Positions 17,563 through 28,260 of a stretch of 64,000 nt of DNA are shown here, in pieces. Below the pieces are notes generated by a model. The model did no database searches, was not told the origin of the DNA, and saw nothing but the letters and a program-made list of their open reading frames with translations. Each line of letters starts with the position of its first letter. The stretch's first letter is position 1. The position numbers and the translations under genes are program-made. Source of the stretch: Desulfobacteraceae bacterium (GTDB lineage: Bacteria; Desulfobacterota; Desulfobacteria; Desulfobacterales; UBA5616); the NCBI GenBank assembly GCA_013791935.1, contig VMSV01000067.1, forward strand, positions 1-64,000. Direction: 5' to 3'.

Positions 17563-18651
17563 ATGAAAAATACCCGGGAGTCAAAGCCATCCTTATCCAG
17601 TGGGAAAAGCCACGGCCGAATCATCGCAATCCAGGAGGGAGACGAGTGCCTGGATACCACTCAGTTGAACCGGCTGGAACAGTCTTTTCGAGAATGGCTG
17701 GATAGTTCACGCAGCGACGATATGCGCTTTTCCCGTCTACGCATTTTAATCATTTTTCTTTTAATTCGATACACGGCTGCCAAACTCAATGAGGTACTGG
17801 CGCTGAACCCTTTTAAGGATATGGACTGGAACCGTCAGGCCGTCCTCTTTCGGGGCAACGAAACCGGCACCGGAATAGAACCCAGAGAGGTTCAGATCTC
17901 AAAAACCCTGTCCATGGAAATCCGGGAAATATTAAAGGATCCTGCTTTCCACAAAACCCCGGAAACTCTGCTCAATTTAGACCCCGGTTTTGTTCGGCGC
18001 AAATTTTACGAAAGAACCCGGGCTTGCGGATTTCTAAAGCGGCTTGGAGGACCGGAGATGATCCGGAAAGCTCGAGCCGTGGAATTGATGCAAGGCAACA
18101 TGCCTCTGCCCGCGGTTCAAATGTTATTGGGGCACAAAACCCCCAACCTCACGTCCTCTTATGTTTCTTTTTCCAGGGACGAAATCCGGAAGGTTGCCGA
18201 GCTTTTCATGGAAAAGGAGTCTTTGCGCAAAACCAGCGCGCGAAACGCTTTTTTCGGAAAAATTCAGAATATCCAAAAAGGCGATATTCAAACCCGTGTG
18301 GAACTGATGACCATGGATGGTTTTCCCATCTTTACGGTGATCACCAACGACAGTGTGGAAAGGCTTGGTTTAAGCAAAGGCAGACTGATTGCAGCTGAAG
18401 TCAAAGCGCCTTGGGTTTGTCTTCACACCAACACCATGGCACCTGCTTGCAGTTCCGACAATAAAATTCAAGGGGTTCTGGAAAAGATCACACAAGGCAA
18501 AATCAATACCGAGTGTGTTGTTCGCGTTTCAGATACCACGGAGTTGTGCGCTGTCATTGCAACCGCAGAGTGTAAAAACCTCAAGCTGAAAAAAGGGGAT
18601 AAAATCTGGGCCCTCTTCAATGGTTTCTCCGTGGTATTGCACGCGGATTGA
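17563..18651 (+). CDS. tunR: TunR-like regulator: integrase-fold domain plus molybdate/tungstate-binding Mop/TOBE domains
   Basis: Tyrosine-recombinase-like LPAVQMLLGHKTPNLTSSYVSFS followed by two Mop/TOBE-like repeats (FGKIQNIQKGDIQTRVEL..., QGVLEKITQGKINTECVVRV...). Confidence 0.8.
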   Translation: MKNTRESKPSLSSGKSHGRIIAIQEGDECLDTTQLNRLEQSFREWLDSSRSDDMRFSRLRILIIFLLIRYTAAKLNEVLALNPFKDMDWNRQAVLFRGNETGTGIEPREVQISKTLSMEIREILKDPAFHKTPETLLNLDPGFVRRKFYERTRACGFLKRLGGPEMIRKARAVELMQGNMPLPAVQMLLGHKTPNLTSSYVSFSRDEIRKVAELFMEKESLRKTSARNAFFGKIQNIQKGDIQTRVELMTMDGFPIFTVITNDSVERLGLSKGRLIAAEVKAPWVCLHTNTMAPACSSDNKIQGVLEKITQGKINTECVVRVSDTTELCAVIATAECKNLKLKKGDKIWALFNGFSVVLHAD

Positions 18652-18931
18652 CCTTCGGGGATCTTCATAATAGAAGCTATCCATAAGAACCGGCTTTGAA
18701 ACCTGCTCCATTGCCTTCTTGCCCATCTGAAAGCAATCATAGTAATCAAAAATTGTTCCCCACTGACCGTTCTGACGAGCTTGACATAAAGCATTAACAT
18801 GTTATTGTTTGCGCATACGATAAACTTTATTAATAACTGAAGCTTGTATGACAATGGAAGACACAGACAGTTGCAAGATTCAGGTAATAGCCCAATCAAT
18901 GATCAGCGGGCTTGAACCGTCGAGAATAATA

Positions 18932-21070
18932 ATGGCAAATGTATACAATATAAAAGGATTGGATTGCGCCTCCTGCGGATCCAAGATTGAGGACGCCATC
19001 AAGAAGCTGCCCGGAGTATCTTACGCTGTGGTGGATTTCGCGAATTTGCGCCTTCATCTGGAGGCAATTGATTTGAATCGTGTGCGCAATGAAATTATGC
19101 GAATCGACCCCGCGGTTGAAATTCTGCCGGTAGAATACTCCTCCGTGAAAACCCAAATCCAAGAAGACGTATTCAAAGCAAGACGCGAGGTCGGCATTAT
19201 TATCGCGGCCCTGCTCCTTTTTATGCTCCATGCATATTTTGAAGAGCGGTTTCATGAATCCGATTGGGTGGTTCTGGATTATGGCCTCGCACTAACTGCA
19301 TACTTCCTTGCAGGGATCAACGTTTACATCAGCGCTTTAAGGACTTTTCGCAGGGGCGATTTTTTCGATGAAAATGTATTGATGGTGGTTGCCACGCTTG
19401 GAGCCATAGCCATTCACAGCCTATCGGAAGCCGTGGGTGTGATGATTTTTTTCAAAGCAGGAGAGTTCCTTCAAAATTTGGCGGTTGCGCGTTCACGCCG
19501 ATCAATCCATGCCCTCCTTGCATCCAGACCTGATTCGGCGAATTTGGAAACAGCCGAAGGCATTCGCCAAGTACCGCCGGAGCAGGTACAGGTCGGGGAG
19601 ATCATTTTGGTCAAACCCGGAGAGAAAGTTCCGCTGGATGGAGAAGTCACGGCAGGGCAATCCAACCTGGATGCCTCGGCCCTGACCGGGGAGTCCGCCC
19701 CTCAGAGCGCCCGAATCGGGGATCTTCTGATGGCCGGCATGATCAATCTGACCGCCTCTTTGAAACTGAGAGTGACCAAGCCTTTTAATGAGTCCTCGAT
19801 TGCCAAAGTGCTTGAACTGGTTGAAAACGCCTCTGCACGAAAAGCGGCGACGGAGAAATTCATCACCGGCTTCGCCCGGTGGTACACGCCGATCGTAGTG
19901 GCAGTAGCCGCTGGCATTGCCGTGCTGCCCCCCTTGATCCTGGCTGGGGAAGATTTCAAGACCTGGATTTACCGTGCCCTTGTGGTCCTGGTGATATCCT
20001 GCCCCTGTGCGCTTGTGATCAGCATTCCCCTGGGATATTTCGGGGGGATTGGAAGGGCCTCCCGGCAAGGCATCCTGATCAAGGGCTCCAACTTTCTGGA
20101 CACGCTTTCCGCAGTTAAAACCGTAGTATTCGACAAAACAGGCACCCTGACCCAAGGCGACTTTCAAGTGCAAAAAGTCGTACCCGTGAACGGCTACGGG
20201 GAACAGCAGCTTTTGGAGTTTGCCGCGCTCGCCGAGTTGCAATCCAGCCATCCCATTGCCAAGTCGATTGTGGCTAAATGCCTAGAAATGGGGCTGAAGC
20301 TGGATAACGCATCGGTCATGGAACATATCGAATTGCCCGGAAGGGGAGTTCGCGCTCTGGTCGGCGGGCACGAAATCCTTGTGGGGAGCGACGGCTTGCT
20401 GCATCATCGACAGATTGCCCACGATGTCTGCGACCTTGAAGCTACCGCCGTTCACGTTGTCATCGATGGGAAGTACGCCGGGTATATCCTGATCGGGGAT
20501 TCGATCAAAGCCGACGCAAAGGAAGCAATCATGCAATTGCGAGGCATGGGAATCGAGCGTATTGTAATGCTCACCGGGGACAACAACTGTGCAGCGAAAA
20601 TGGTTGCGGATCACCTGGAGTTGGATGCCTTCCATGCAGAGCTCTTGCCCGAAGACAAGGTCCGTTTGCTGGAAGAAATACAACTTGCATGCCATTCCGG
20701 TGAAAAAGTTGCCTTTGTAGGGGATGGAATCAACGATGCCCCGGTCATCGCAAGGGCCGATGTGGGAATCGCCATGGGGGCCCTTGGCTCGGATGCGGCC
20801 ATAGAGACTGCTGATGTGGTGCTCATGACCGATTCTCCGCTGAAAATGGTCCAAGCCATTAAGATTGCCCGTCAAACCAGAAAAATTGTATGGCAAAACA
20901 TTGTCATGGCACTTTGGATAAAAATCGTGTTTGTAGCCCTTGGGACCATGGGCATGGCCTCCATGTGGGAGGCCGTCTTTGCCGATATGGGCGTGACTCT
21001 TGCCGCCATTCTGAATTCAACGCGTGTATTGAGGGAAAATTGGTTTCCCAAAAAGCCAGGTTTTTTATAG
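18932..21070 (+). CDS. Heavy-metal translocating P1B-type ATPase (Zn/Cd/Pb-like)
   Basis: HMA motif GLDCASC, SCPCALVIS, DKTGTLT, GDGINDAP. Confidence 0.93.
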   Translation: MANVYNIKGLDCASCGSKIEDAIKKLPGVSYAVVDFANLRLHLEAIDLNRVRNEIMRIDPAVEILPVEYSSVKTQIQEDVFKARREVGIIIAALLLFMLHAYFEERFHESDWVVLDYGLALTAYFLAGINVYISALRTFRRGDFFDENVLMVVATLGAIAIHSLSEAVGVMIFFKAGEFLQNLAVARSRRSIHALLASRPDSANLETAEGIRQVPPEQVQVGEIILVKPGEKVPLDGEVTAGQSNLDASALTGESAPQSARIGDLLMAGMINLTASLKLRVTKPFNESSIAKVLELVENASARKAATEKFITGFARWYTPIVVAVAAGIAVLPPLILAGEDFKTWIYRALVVLVISCPCALVISIPLGYFGGIGRASRQGILIKGSNFLDTLSAVKTVVFDKTGTLTQGDFQVQKVVPVNGYGEQQLLEFAALAELQSSHPIAKSIVAKCLEMGLKLDNASVMEHIELPGRGVRALVGGHEILVGSDGLLHHRQIAHDVCDLEATAVHVVIDGKYAGYILIGDSIKADAKEAIMQLRGMGIERIVMLTGDNNCAAKMVADHLELDAFHAELLPEDKVRLLEEIQLACHSGEKVAFVGDGINDAPVIARADVGIAMGALGSDAAIETADVVLMTDSPLKMVQAIKIARQTRKIVWQNIVMALWIKIVFVALGTMGMASMWEAVFADMGVTLAAILNSTRVLRENWFPKKPGFL

Positions 21071-21338
21071 AGTGCGACCAAAGAACCTGGCTTGTTACAG
21101 GGGCGCGGACGAGCTTGGTCTATCCATGACCGATCTGACCAAACGGTATTCTTGACCCCTATATCACTAAAATAAAGCTTGTTGCATTTTCTTCTCAAAT
21201 GGATATGCGATTGATCCAGTGTTGTGCTAAAACTTTCTTGACATTTGAAATACATGTTCATATCTTTTGCCAAATTTTATGATGTAATGACAGAAAGTAA
21301 CGTTTGCACCCCAATCATTATGGAGAACCCCGTAGACT

Positions 21339-21791
21339 ATGATTCTTTGGCATAAATCATTCCAAAGAGTGGTCGTCATGATGCTCATTCTGACGATGAG
21401 CATTGCTTTGGCCCGGCCCCTTGGAGCCGATCTATTGTTGTGCTTTGGCCGCAACGGACATTTTGACATAGCTTTCGGGTCATGCCCGGAAAACCCCTTT
21501 GCACCCTACCAACGGAATGCCAGGATTATCTCCGAACAGGATCACCATCCGGCCTGTATTGATATCACCATTACACACGGCCCCTTCGAAAAACTCGCCC
21601 GTTCTGCTCAAAATAACAAAACATTCAAGTTAACCGCCAGAGAAAACCGTCGCCATGACACAGGATTTTTAGCGAAGTTGCTTTCCCGGAAATCCGACGA
21701 ATCCGGGTTTTTAGAGTTTTTCCATCTTAATCATCGAGGCTTTCAGCCACCCCATCTCACAACACACTCCACGACCGTGCTCCTCATTTGA
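21339..21791 (+). CDS. Hypothetical small exported protein upstream of the RND genes
   Basis: 150-aa ORF with N-terminal hydrophobic segment; between the P-type ATPase and czcC-like genes. Confidence 0.5.
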   Translation: MILWHKSFQRVVVMMLILTMSIALARPLGADLLLCFGRNGHFDIAFGSCPENPFAPYQRNARIISEQDHHPACIDITITHGPFEKLARSAQNNKTFKLTARENRRHDTGFLAKLLSRKSDESGFLEFFHLNHRGFQPPHLTTHSTTVLLI

Positions 21792-21924
21792 TTTTTATCC
21801 TGTAGTTTTTCATAACCACTTTTTTACAAATCAATAGCCTTTTTTGTTTTTAGCGAGGTTCACTCCCGCCCGGGATTCACTGTTTCTAATTGCGCGGGGA
21901 AAAACTTTGATTGGAGAATTTTAC

Positions 21925-23325
21925 ATGAAGGATCGAATAGCCTGTCTGCTCGTGGTCTTGACCTTGCTCACCGCGGGATGCGCCACCCAACCCCTTAATC
22001 TGGCAAGAAATATTGGTGATGCGAATGTGCCTCTACACAGTCTCATCGCGAAAAAATCAACCGGAGAAGAAACTACGGGTTTAGCTCCGCTTCCCGGGGT
22101 CCATCCGGAGATCTCGAATATGAAAAAACTGACCTTGGCCGATGTCCTTCGCCTGGTCTTGAAACATCATCCCGAAATCGCCGCTTCCGGAGAAGAGATT
22201 AGCGCAAGGAAAGCGGCAGTTCGGCAGGCAGGCTTGCTGCCCAACCCCTTTCTCGGCCTGGAGGTGGATAATTTCGCCGGACGGGATGACCTCCGGAATT
22301 TTGACGGTGCGGAAACCACCATCACGGCTTCCCAGCTGATTGAACTGGGAGGCAAGCGCGGCAAACGTCAACAGCTATCGGTCCTGGAAAAGGATCTTGC
22401 CGGCTTTGACTACCAAAGCAAAAAACTGGACGTGGTGGCTGCTGCCTCAAAAGCATTCATTCAGGTGCTCGCTGTTCAGGAGCAACTAAACCTCAACAAT
22501 GCATTGGTCAACCTGGCCGAACAGACGTTTTTTGCGGTCAGCCAACGGGTAGAGGCGGGAAAGGTGTCACCCGTTGAAAAAGCGAGGGTTCAGGTTGAAT
22601 TGGCTGTGGCGCGAACTGAAGCCAACAAGGCGAAACGCAGATTAGAGGCTGCGCGCTATCGCCTTGTTTCTTTCTGGAGTTCGGAGTCTGTCCAATCCAT
22701 GCGGGTTGACGGGGACCTGACCGTAATGAGACATATCACCCCCGCGGAAGTCGCAAAAAACCATCTTGCAAACAACCCCGACCAATCCCGTTGGAAGAGG
22801 GAGATTGAACGACGCGAAGCAGAGGTTTCGCTGGCTCGCTCCCAAGCTGTTTCGGATGCGACCTTCAGCCTGGGGATTCGGAAATTTCAATCAACGAATG
22901 ACAGCGCAATGGTGGCGGGGTTCGAGATCCCCCTGCCTTTGTTCGACCGCAATCAGGGTGGAATCGCCCAAACGCGTGCAAGCCTTAGAAAAGCCCGGCA
23001 GGAGCGGCGTTCGGCTGAGATGGCGGCACAGACCGAGCTGTTCGAAAAAGGGCAGAGCCTGTTAGCTGCTTACGGTGAAGCGACCACCTTGAGGGATGAA
23101 ATCCTTCCCGAAGCAAAGAATGCCTTTGAAGCGGTTGAAACAGGATACCGTGAAGGAAAACTTGACGTCCTTCAGGTGCTCGATGCACAACGAACTCTTT
23201 TTGCCGTCAGAAGGCAGTATCTCCAGGCCCTGGAGGACTATCACCTGGTTTGCACCGATGTGAAACGCCTGGTGGGTGAGGCTTTGGAAGACATTCCGGA
23301 ATTCAAATCAGAAAAGAACCCTTAA
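21925..23325 (+). CDS. TolC-family outer-membrane efflux protein (CzcC/CusC-like)
   Basis: Lipobox LLTAGCATQ; TolC-type repeats; first of three RND genes. Confidence 0.88.
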   Translation: MKDRIACLLVVLTLLTAGCATQPLNLARNIGDANVPLHSLIAKKSTGEETTGLAPLPGVHPEISNMKKLTLADVLRLVLKHHPEIAASGEEISARKAAVRQAGLLPNPFLGLEVDNFAGRDDLRNFDGAETTITASQLIELGGKRGKRQQLSVLEKDLAGFDYQSKKLDVVAAASKAFIQVLAVQEQLNLNNALVNLAEQTFFAVSQRVEAGKVSPVEKARVQVELAVARTEANKAKRRLEAARYRLVSFWSSESVQSMRVDGDLTVMRHITPAEVAKNHLANNPDQSRWKREIERREAEVSLARSQAVSDATFSLGIRKFQSTNDSAMVAGFEIPLPLFDRNQGGIAQTRASLRKARQERRSAEMAAQTELFEKGQSLLAAYGEATTLRDEILPEAKNAFEAVETGYREGKLDVLQVLDAQRTLFAVRRQYLQALEDYHLVCTDVKRLVGEALEDIPEFKSEKNP

Positions 23326-23339
23326 AGGAGCAGGTAACG

Positions 23340-24635
23340 ATGAAAAAATATACCATTATAAGTGCAGTCATTCTCAGCGCTTTATTCATTGGAGTGTATT
23401 CCTTGTGGTCGGTGGAACCAACAGGCCAAAATGAAACTGGAGGCGATCTCCACGAATCCGCACTGGAAAAAAACACCCATGATGAGCATGAAACCGATAA
23501 AATCGGAAACAAGATCGAGGACGGCCATACCAAGGATAGCGCCATCGTCGAAGAGGGTAAAGCTGAACACGACGAAGAAGTGGTTCGTCTTTCCCCGGAC
23601 GAATTGATAGAGTTCGGAATCGAGTTGTCCACTGCTGAGGCAGGTTCCATTGATCAGTACAAGGATCTGCCGGGAGAGATCGTTCTGAACGCGGATCGCT
23701 TGGCCCATGTGGTTCCCCGGGTCTCCGGCATCGTTCGAGAAGTACTCAAGACCGTGGGAGAATCAGTTAAGACCGGCGAGCTTCTGGCGGTTCTTGAAAG
23801 TCGGGAACTGGCCGACGCAAAAGCGGCTTTCCTCGCCGCCCTCGAGCGCGAGAAACTGGCCCTGGCCAATTTTTCCCGTGAGGAACGACTGTGGTTGAAA
23901 AAGGTGACCAGCGAACAGGAGTACCTGGATGCACGGCAAACTCTTGCTGAAGTACGCATCGATAGAAACTCCGCTGAACAGCAGTTGCACGCGCTGGGTT
24001 TCTCCGATGTACAGCTTAAGGAACTGCCTCAACATCCGGATGCAATCTACACCCGATTTGAGATCCGGGCGCCTTTTTCCGGAACCATGATCGAGAAACA
24101 TTTGACCCTGGGTGAAAGCGTCAGCGCCGACACGGATGTTTTCACCATCGCCGATCTTTCTTCGGTATGGGTGGATCTCAATGTCTATCAGAAAGACCTG
24201 ATCGATATTCACAAGGGTCAGGCCGTGACCATCGAAACCGGCCATGGTATTCCGACAGTTTCCGGTGAAATCGCCTGGGTCGGCCCGATCGTCAGTGAAA
24301 CAACCCGCACAGCCACGGCTCGTGTTGTGCTTCCGAATTCGGATGGCGCCCTGCGACCCGGTCTGTTCGTGACTGCCCGGGTTACCGTCGGCGGTGTTGC
24401 GGCAGGAATCTTTGTTCCCAAAAGTGCCCTTCAGACTTTCGAGGATCGTGCCGTTTTATTTGTCAAGACGGAAAAAGGATACGAGCCCAACCCGGTTGAG
24501 ATCGGACGGCAGAACCGTACCCAAGTGGAAATCGTTTCCGGACTGAAAGTTGGCCAGACCTACGTGAGCAAAGGATCTTTCACCCTCAAAGCTCAGTTGT
24601 CCAAAGGCGCTTTCGGCGACGGTCATAACCACTAA
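23340..24635 (+). CDS. RND periplasmic adaptor (CzcB/CusB-like)
   Basis: HlyD-type: VVPRVSGIVREVLKTVGESVKTGELLAVLES; His/Glu-rich N-terminal segment. Confidence 0.9.
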   Translation: MKKYTIISAVILSALFIGVYSLWSVEPTGQNETGGDLHESALEKNTHDEHETDKIGNKIEDGHTKDSAIVEEGKAEHDEEVVRLSPDELIEFGIELSTAEAGSIDQYKDLPGEIVLNADRLAHVVPRVSGIVREVLKTVGESVKTGELLAVLESRELADAKAAFLAALEREKLALANFSREERLWLKKVTSEQEYLDARQTLAEVRIDRNSAEQQLHALGFSDVQLKELPQHPDAIYTRFEIRAPFSGTMIEKHLTLGESVSADTDVFTIADLSSVWVDLNVYQKDLIDIHKGQAVTIETGHGIPTVSGEIAWVGPIVSETTRTATARVVLPNSDGALRPGLFVTARVTVGGVAAGIFVPKSALQTFEDRAVLFVKTEKGYEPNPVEIGRQNRTQVEIVSGLKVGQTYVSKGSFTLKAQLSKGAFGDGHNH

Positions 24636-24649
24636 GGGAGGAACTGATC

Positions 24650-27600
24650 ATGGAAAAAATTATTCATTTTGTGCTTCGCAGCAGGCTCATGATGAGCGTG
24701 CTCGGCGTGCTGGTACTGGCCGCAGGCTGGTTCAGCTACAGACTACTTCCGGTGGACGCCTTTCCTGACGTAACCCCTGTGCTGGTTCAGGTTTTCACCG
24801 AAACCGAAGGTCTGGCCCCCGAGGAGGTTGAGAAATATGTAACCTATCCGGTGGAGACCGCCATGAACGGTCTTCCCAACCTCAAGGAAATTCGATCCAT
24901 CTCCAATTTCGGTCTATCGGTCATCAATATCTATTTTGAAGACGGGACAGACATTTATTTCGCCCGCCAACTGGTGGGAGAACGATTGCAGATCGCCAGG
25001 GAAGATATACCGGAAGGATTCGGCGATACCGAAATGGGTCCCATAGCCACTGGGCTCGGCCAGATTCTGTTCTTCGTGCTTGAAGACGAAACCGGAAAAC
25101 GCACTCCTGAAGAGATGCGTGAAATTCAGGACTGGCTGATCAAATTCAATCTTCAGACGGTTCCGGGCGTCACGGAAGTGCTTTCCCTGGGCGGCGAGGT
25201 CAAACAATTCCAGGTGCGCGTGCGACCCGACGATCTGCTTCGCTACAATTTAACCATCGGAGAAATCGTAGAAACGGTCAAGGCCAATAACAGCAATGTG
25301 GGGGCCCAGTTCCTGGAGAAAAATGGCGAGGAATATATTGTTCGGTCTGTGGGCCTGGCGGAAAAGATGGACGATCTGAAACGAATCGTCCTTAAGGTGC
25401 AGGACGGAACGCCGGTTTACCTGAATCAGGTGGCAGAGGTTGTCATCGGCGGCGAAGTTCGGCGTGGCCTGGCTACCATGAACGGAGCAGGCGAAATAGT
25501 GGTCGGGATGGTGCTGAAGCTCATTGGCACGAACACCTCCACGGTCATAGCCGATGTCAAGACCCGACTGGACGAGATCAATTCGGTATTGCCCGACGGA
25601 GTGAAGGTGGTTCCCTATTACGATCAGGCAACCCTTGTGGCCAAATGTATGAAAACCGTGATCGAAGCTCTGGTTTTCGGCATCATCCTGGTCAGCGGTA
25701 TTTTGCTGATCTTCATGGGCGGCTTGCGGTCGAGCGTGGTTGTGGCGCTGTCCATTCCGTTCTCGATATTTTTTGCGTTCATTTTTATGAAAATCTTGGG
25801 GATCGGTTCTAATCTTATGTCCCTTGGAGGGTTGGCCATCGCCATCGGTATGATGGTGGATGCAACTGTAGTTATGGTGGAAAACATAGACCGCATGCTG
25901 CGGGAGGCGGAACCCGATGATTCCAAAATGGCGATTGTTGCCCGCGCCTGTTCAGAGGTCGGGCGGCCGATCCTTTTTGCCATCGCCATTATCATCATCG
26001 TTTTTCTCCCGTTATTTACATTGCAGGGAGTAGAAGGAAAAACCTTCAAACCTTTGGCGCATACCGTGTCTCTGGCCATGTTCGGGTCCCTGCTGTATGC
26101 GATTTTTTTGGCTCCGGTGCTCTCCCATCTGCTGATGCGCAGACCCACCAGGTCCTTGGATACGGAAGAAAGCTCCAAGGAGTCCTGTGTTGTCCATTGG
26201 TTGCTGATAGCCTATCGTCCGATGGTGAGCCTGTTTGTTCGCCATCGTTCGCTGGCCGTGGGGTTGGCCGTACTGATGCTATCCGTTGGAGCGTTATTGC
26301 TACCGCGTCTCGGTTCCGAGTTCGTGCCGCGCCTGGATGAGGGGGACTTGTTGATTCGCGCAACCATGGCCCCATCGATCTCCATGGAAGAATCAAGAAA
26401 CACCATGTTGCGGTTTGAAAAAAGGCTAATGGTGCAATTTCCCGAAGTGACCAGGGTCGTCACCCGAGTTGGTCGTGGCGAAATCGGCGCGCATGCCGAT
26501 CCGGTCAACAGCGCCGAGGCCTTTGTTTCCCTGAAACCCAGGGATCAGTGGACGAATGCCAAGACACCTGATGAACTATACGCCAAAATCAGCGAAGCCT
26601 TTGAAAATTTCCCTGGCGCTCAGTTTAATGTAACCCAGCCCATCGCAGCGGCCGTTGATGAACTGCTTACAGGCACCAAGGCCGAACTGGCCATCAAAAT
26701 ATTCGGCCCGGACATGGAGGAGCTCAAGGTAAAAGCAGCCGAGATTGAAGCCGTGATTCGCAGCATTCCCGGCGCCGCCGATGTGCAAAAGGATCAGGTC
26801 ACCGGTACCCCTCAACTACGCATAAGCATCGATAGAGAGGCCATTGCCCGTTATGGCATCAATGTGGAAGATGTTCAGAATGTCATCCGCACCGCCATCG
26901 GAGGCGAGACGGCAGGACAGATTTTCGAAGGCATCCGTCGTTTCGACATCTTCGTGCGTTTTGCTAAAGAAGCACGTGATGACGCCGATGCAATCAGGCA
27001 CATCCTCATCGCGGCGCCAGGGGGCGCCAGGGTTCCGCTTGACCAGCTTGCCTCCATTGAGGAAATTGTAGGCCCCAGGCAGATCACCCGTGAGAATAAC
27101 CAGCGTTTCATCACCGTGCAATGCAACGTCCGGGGTCGAGACATTGGCTCTTTCGTGGCTGATGGCCAGCGGATCATTGCAGAAAAGGTGAAGATGTCGC
27201 CGGGCTATATGATCCATTGGGGCGGTCAGTTTGAACTCCAGCAGGAGGCAAATAAACGCCTGGCCCTTGTTGTGCCGGTTACCCTGCTGATCGTGCTGTT
27301 TCTTCTGTTCATGAACTTCAACTCGCTGAAGAATACCCTTCTGATCCTGCTCAACATCCCGTTGGCCATGGTAGGGGGAGTAGTCGGCCTGTGGCTCACC
27401 GGACAAAATCTTTCAGTGCCATCCTCGGTGGGATTCATCGCCCTTTTCGGCATAGCCCTGCTTAACGGCATGTTGCTGGTGACTTATCTGAACCAGTTGT
27501 TGAACGACGGGACGCCGATGGACGAGGTGTCTGTCCGGGGCGCATGCCTGAGATTGCGACCGGTATTGATGACCGCCCTCACGACCGCTCTGGGCCTTAT

Positions 27601-27754
27601 TCCGATTCTGTTCAGCAGTGGGACCGGCAGTGAGGTGCAACGTCCTTTGGCCACAGTGGTAACCGGAGGGATCGTGACTTCGACCATTCTGACACTGCTT
27701 GTCATACCAGCGCTTTACAAATGGTTTTCCATAAAAGTTGAAAAGGAGGTTTAA
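24650..27754 (+). CDS. Heavy-metal RND permease (CzcA/CusA family)
   Basis: 1034 aa; LPVDAFPDVTPVLVQVFTE..., GGLAIAIGMMVDATVVMVEN. Confidence 0.95.
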   Translation: MEKIIHFVLRSRLMMSVLGVLVLAAGWFSYRLLPVDAFPDVTPVLVQVFTETEGLAPEEVEKYVTYPVETAMNGLPNLKEIRSISNFGLSVINIYFEDGTDIYFARQLVGERLQIAREDIPEGFGDTEMGPIATGLGQILFFVLEDETGKRTPEEMREIQDWLIKFNLQTVPGVTEVLSLGGEVKQFQVRVRPDDLLRYNLTIGEIVETVKANNSNVGAQFLEKNGEEYIVRSVGLAEKMDDLKRIVLKVQDGTPVYLNQVAEVVIGGEVRRGLATMNGAGEIVVGMVLKLIGTNTSTVIADVKTRLDEINSVLPDGVKVVPYYDQATLVAKCMKTVIEALVFGIILVSGILLIFMGGLRSSVVVALSIPFSIFFAFIFMKILGIGSNLMSLGGLAIAIGMMVDATVVMVENIDRMLREAEPDDSKMAIVARACSEVGRPILFAIAIIIIVFLPLFTLQGVEGKTFKPLAHTVSLAMFGSLLYAIFLAPVLSHLLMRRPTRSLDTEESSKESCVVHWLLIAYRPMVSLFVRHRSLAVGLAVLMLSVGALLLPRLGSEFVPRLDEGDLLIRATMAPSISMEESRNTMLRFEKRLMVQFPEVTRVVTRVGRGEIGAHADPVNSAEAFVSLKPRDQWTNAKTPDELYAKISEAFENFPGAQFNVTQPIAAAVDELLTGTKAELAIKIFGPDMEELKVKAAEIEAVIRSIPGAADVQKDQVTGTPQLRISIDREAIARYGINVEDVQNVIRTAIGGETAGQIFEGIRRFDIFVRFAKEARDDADAIRHILIAAPGGARVPLDQLASIEEIVGPRQITRENNQRFITVQCNVRGRDIGSFVADGQRIIAEKVKMSPGYMIHWGGQFELQQEANKRLALVVPVTLLIVLFLLFMNFNSLKNTLLILLNIPLAMVGGVVGLWLTGQNLSVPSSVGFIALFGIALLNGMLLVTYLNQLLNDGTPMDEVSVRGACLRLRPVLMTALTTALGLIPILFSSGTGSEVQRPLATVVTGGIVTSTILTLLVIPALYKWFSIKVEKEV

Positions 27755-27757
27755 ACC

Positions 27758-28087
27758 ATGAAAGAAATCAAAGCCTACATCAAAAAGCATAAACTGGACG
27801 AGGTGACCCGGGCTCTCCATAAGATAGACGGCCTGACCGGCATGAGCGTTATGGAACGAAGGGGATACGGCATAGGCTGGACAAAATCCAAGGCACCTGA
27901 GCTGACCGACTTCATCCACGGGATCAAGCTGGAAATTATTTGCCGCGACGAACTGGTTGAAAAAGTTATCAGCGCCATAAAAAAGGCTGCTCACACGGGC
28001 CTGAAAGGGGATGGCAAAATTTACGTTGCCAACATCGAGCAGGCATTCAGGATAAGCTCGGGAGAAAACGGGGAAAAAGCCGTGTAA
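27758..28087 (+). CDS. PII-like protein (PII-NG type) linked to the metal RND operon
   Basis: MKEIKAYIKKHKLDEVTRALHKIDGLTGMSVMERRGYGIGW..., beta-alpha-beta PII fold signature, 3 bp after czcA. Confidence 0.82.
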   Translation: MKEIKAYIKKHKLDEVTRALHKIDGLTGMSVMERRGYGIGWTKSKAPELTDFIHGIKLEIICRDELVEKVISAIKKAAHTGLKGDGKIYVANIEQAFRISSGENGEKAV

Positions 28088-28260
28088 AGACCTGGTTTGA
28101 ATTTGGCGCAGATTCTGTCCATGATCCATGTGAGCAAACGCATGAGGAACTGGCACAGGCTTTCAGATGTGTAAAGGCCAGGGCCGGAGAAAGGTAAAAG
28201 TTGGGTTCATAGCTCCGGACCTTTTCAATTTTCTATCTGTGGTTTCCCATTCAGGTTTCA

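Noticed and set aside
17563-18651. Reading this gene as a genuine site-specific integrase marking a genomic island
   Set aside because: C-terminal oxyanion-binding domains and the missing HxxR catalytic box fit a TunR-type regulator instead.
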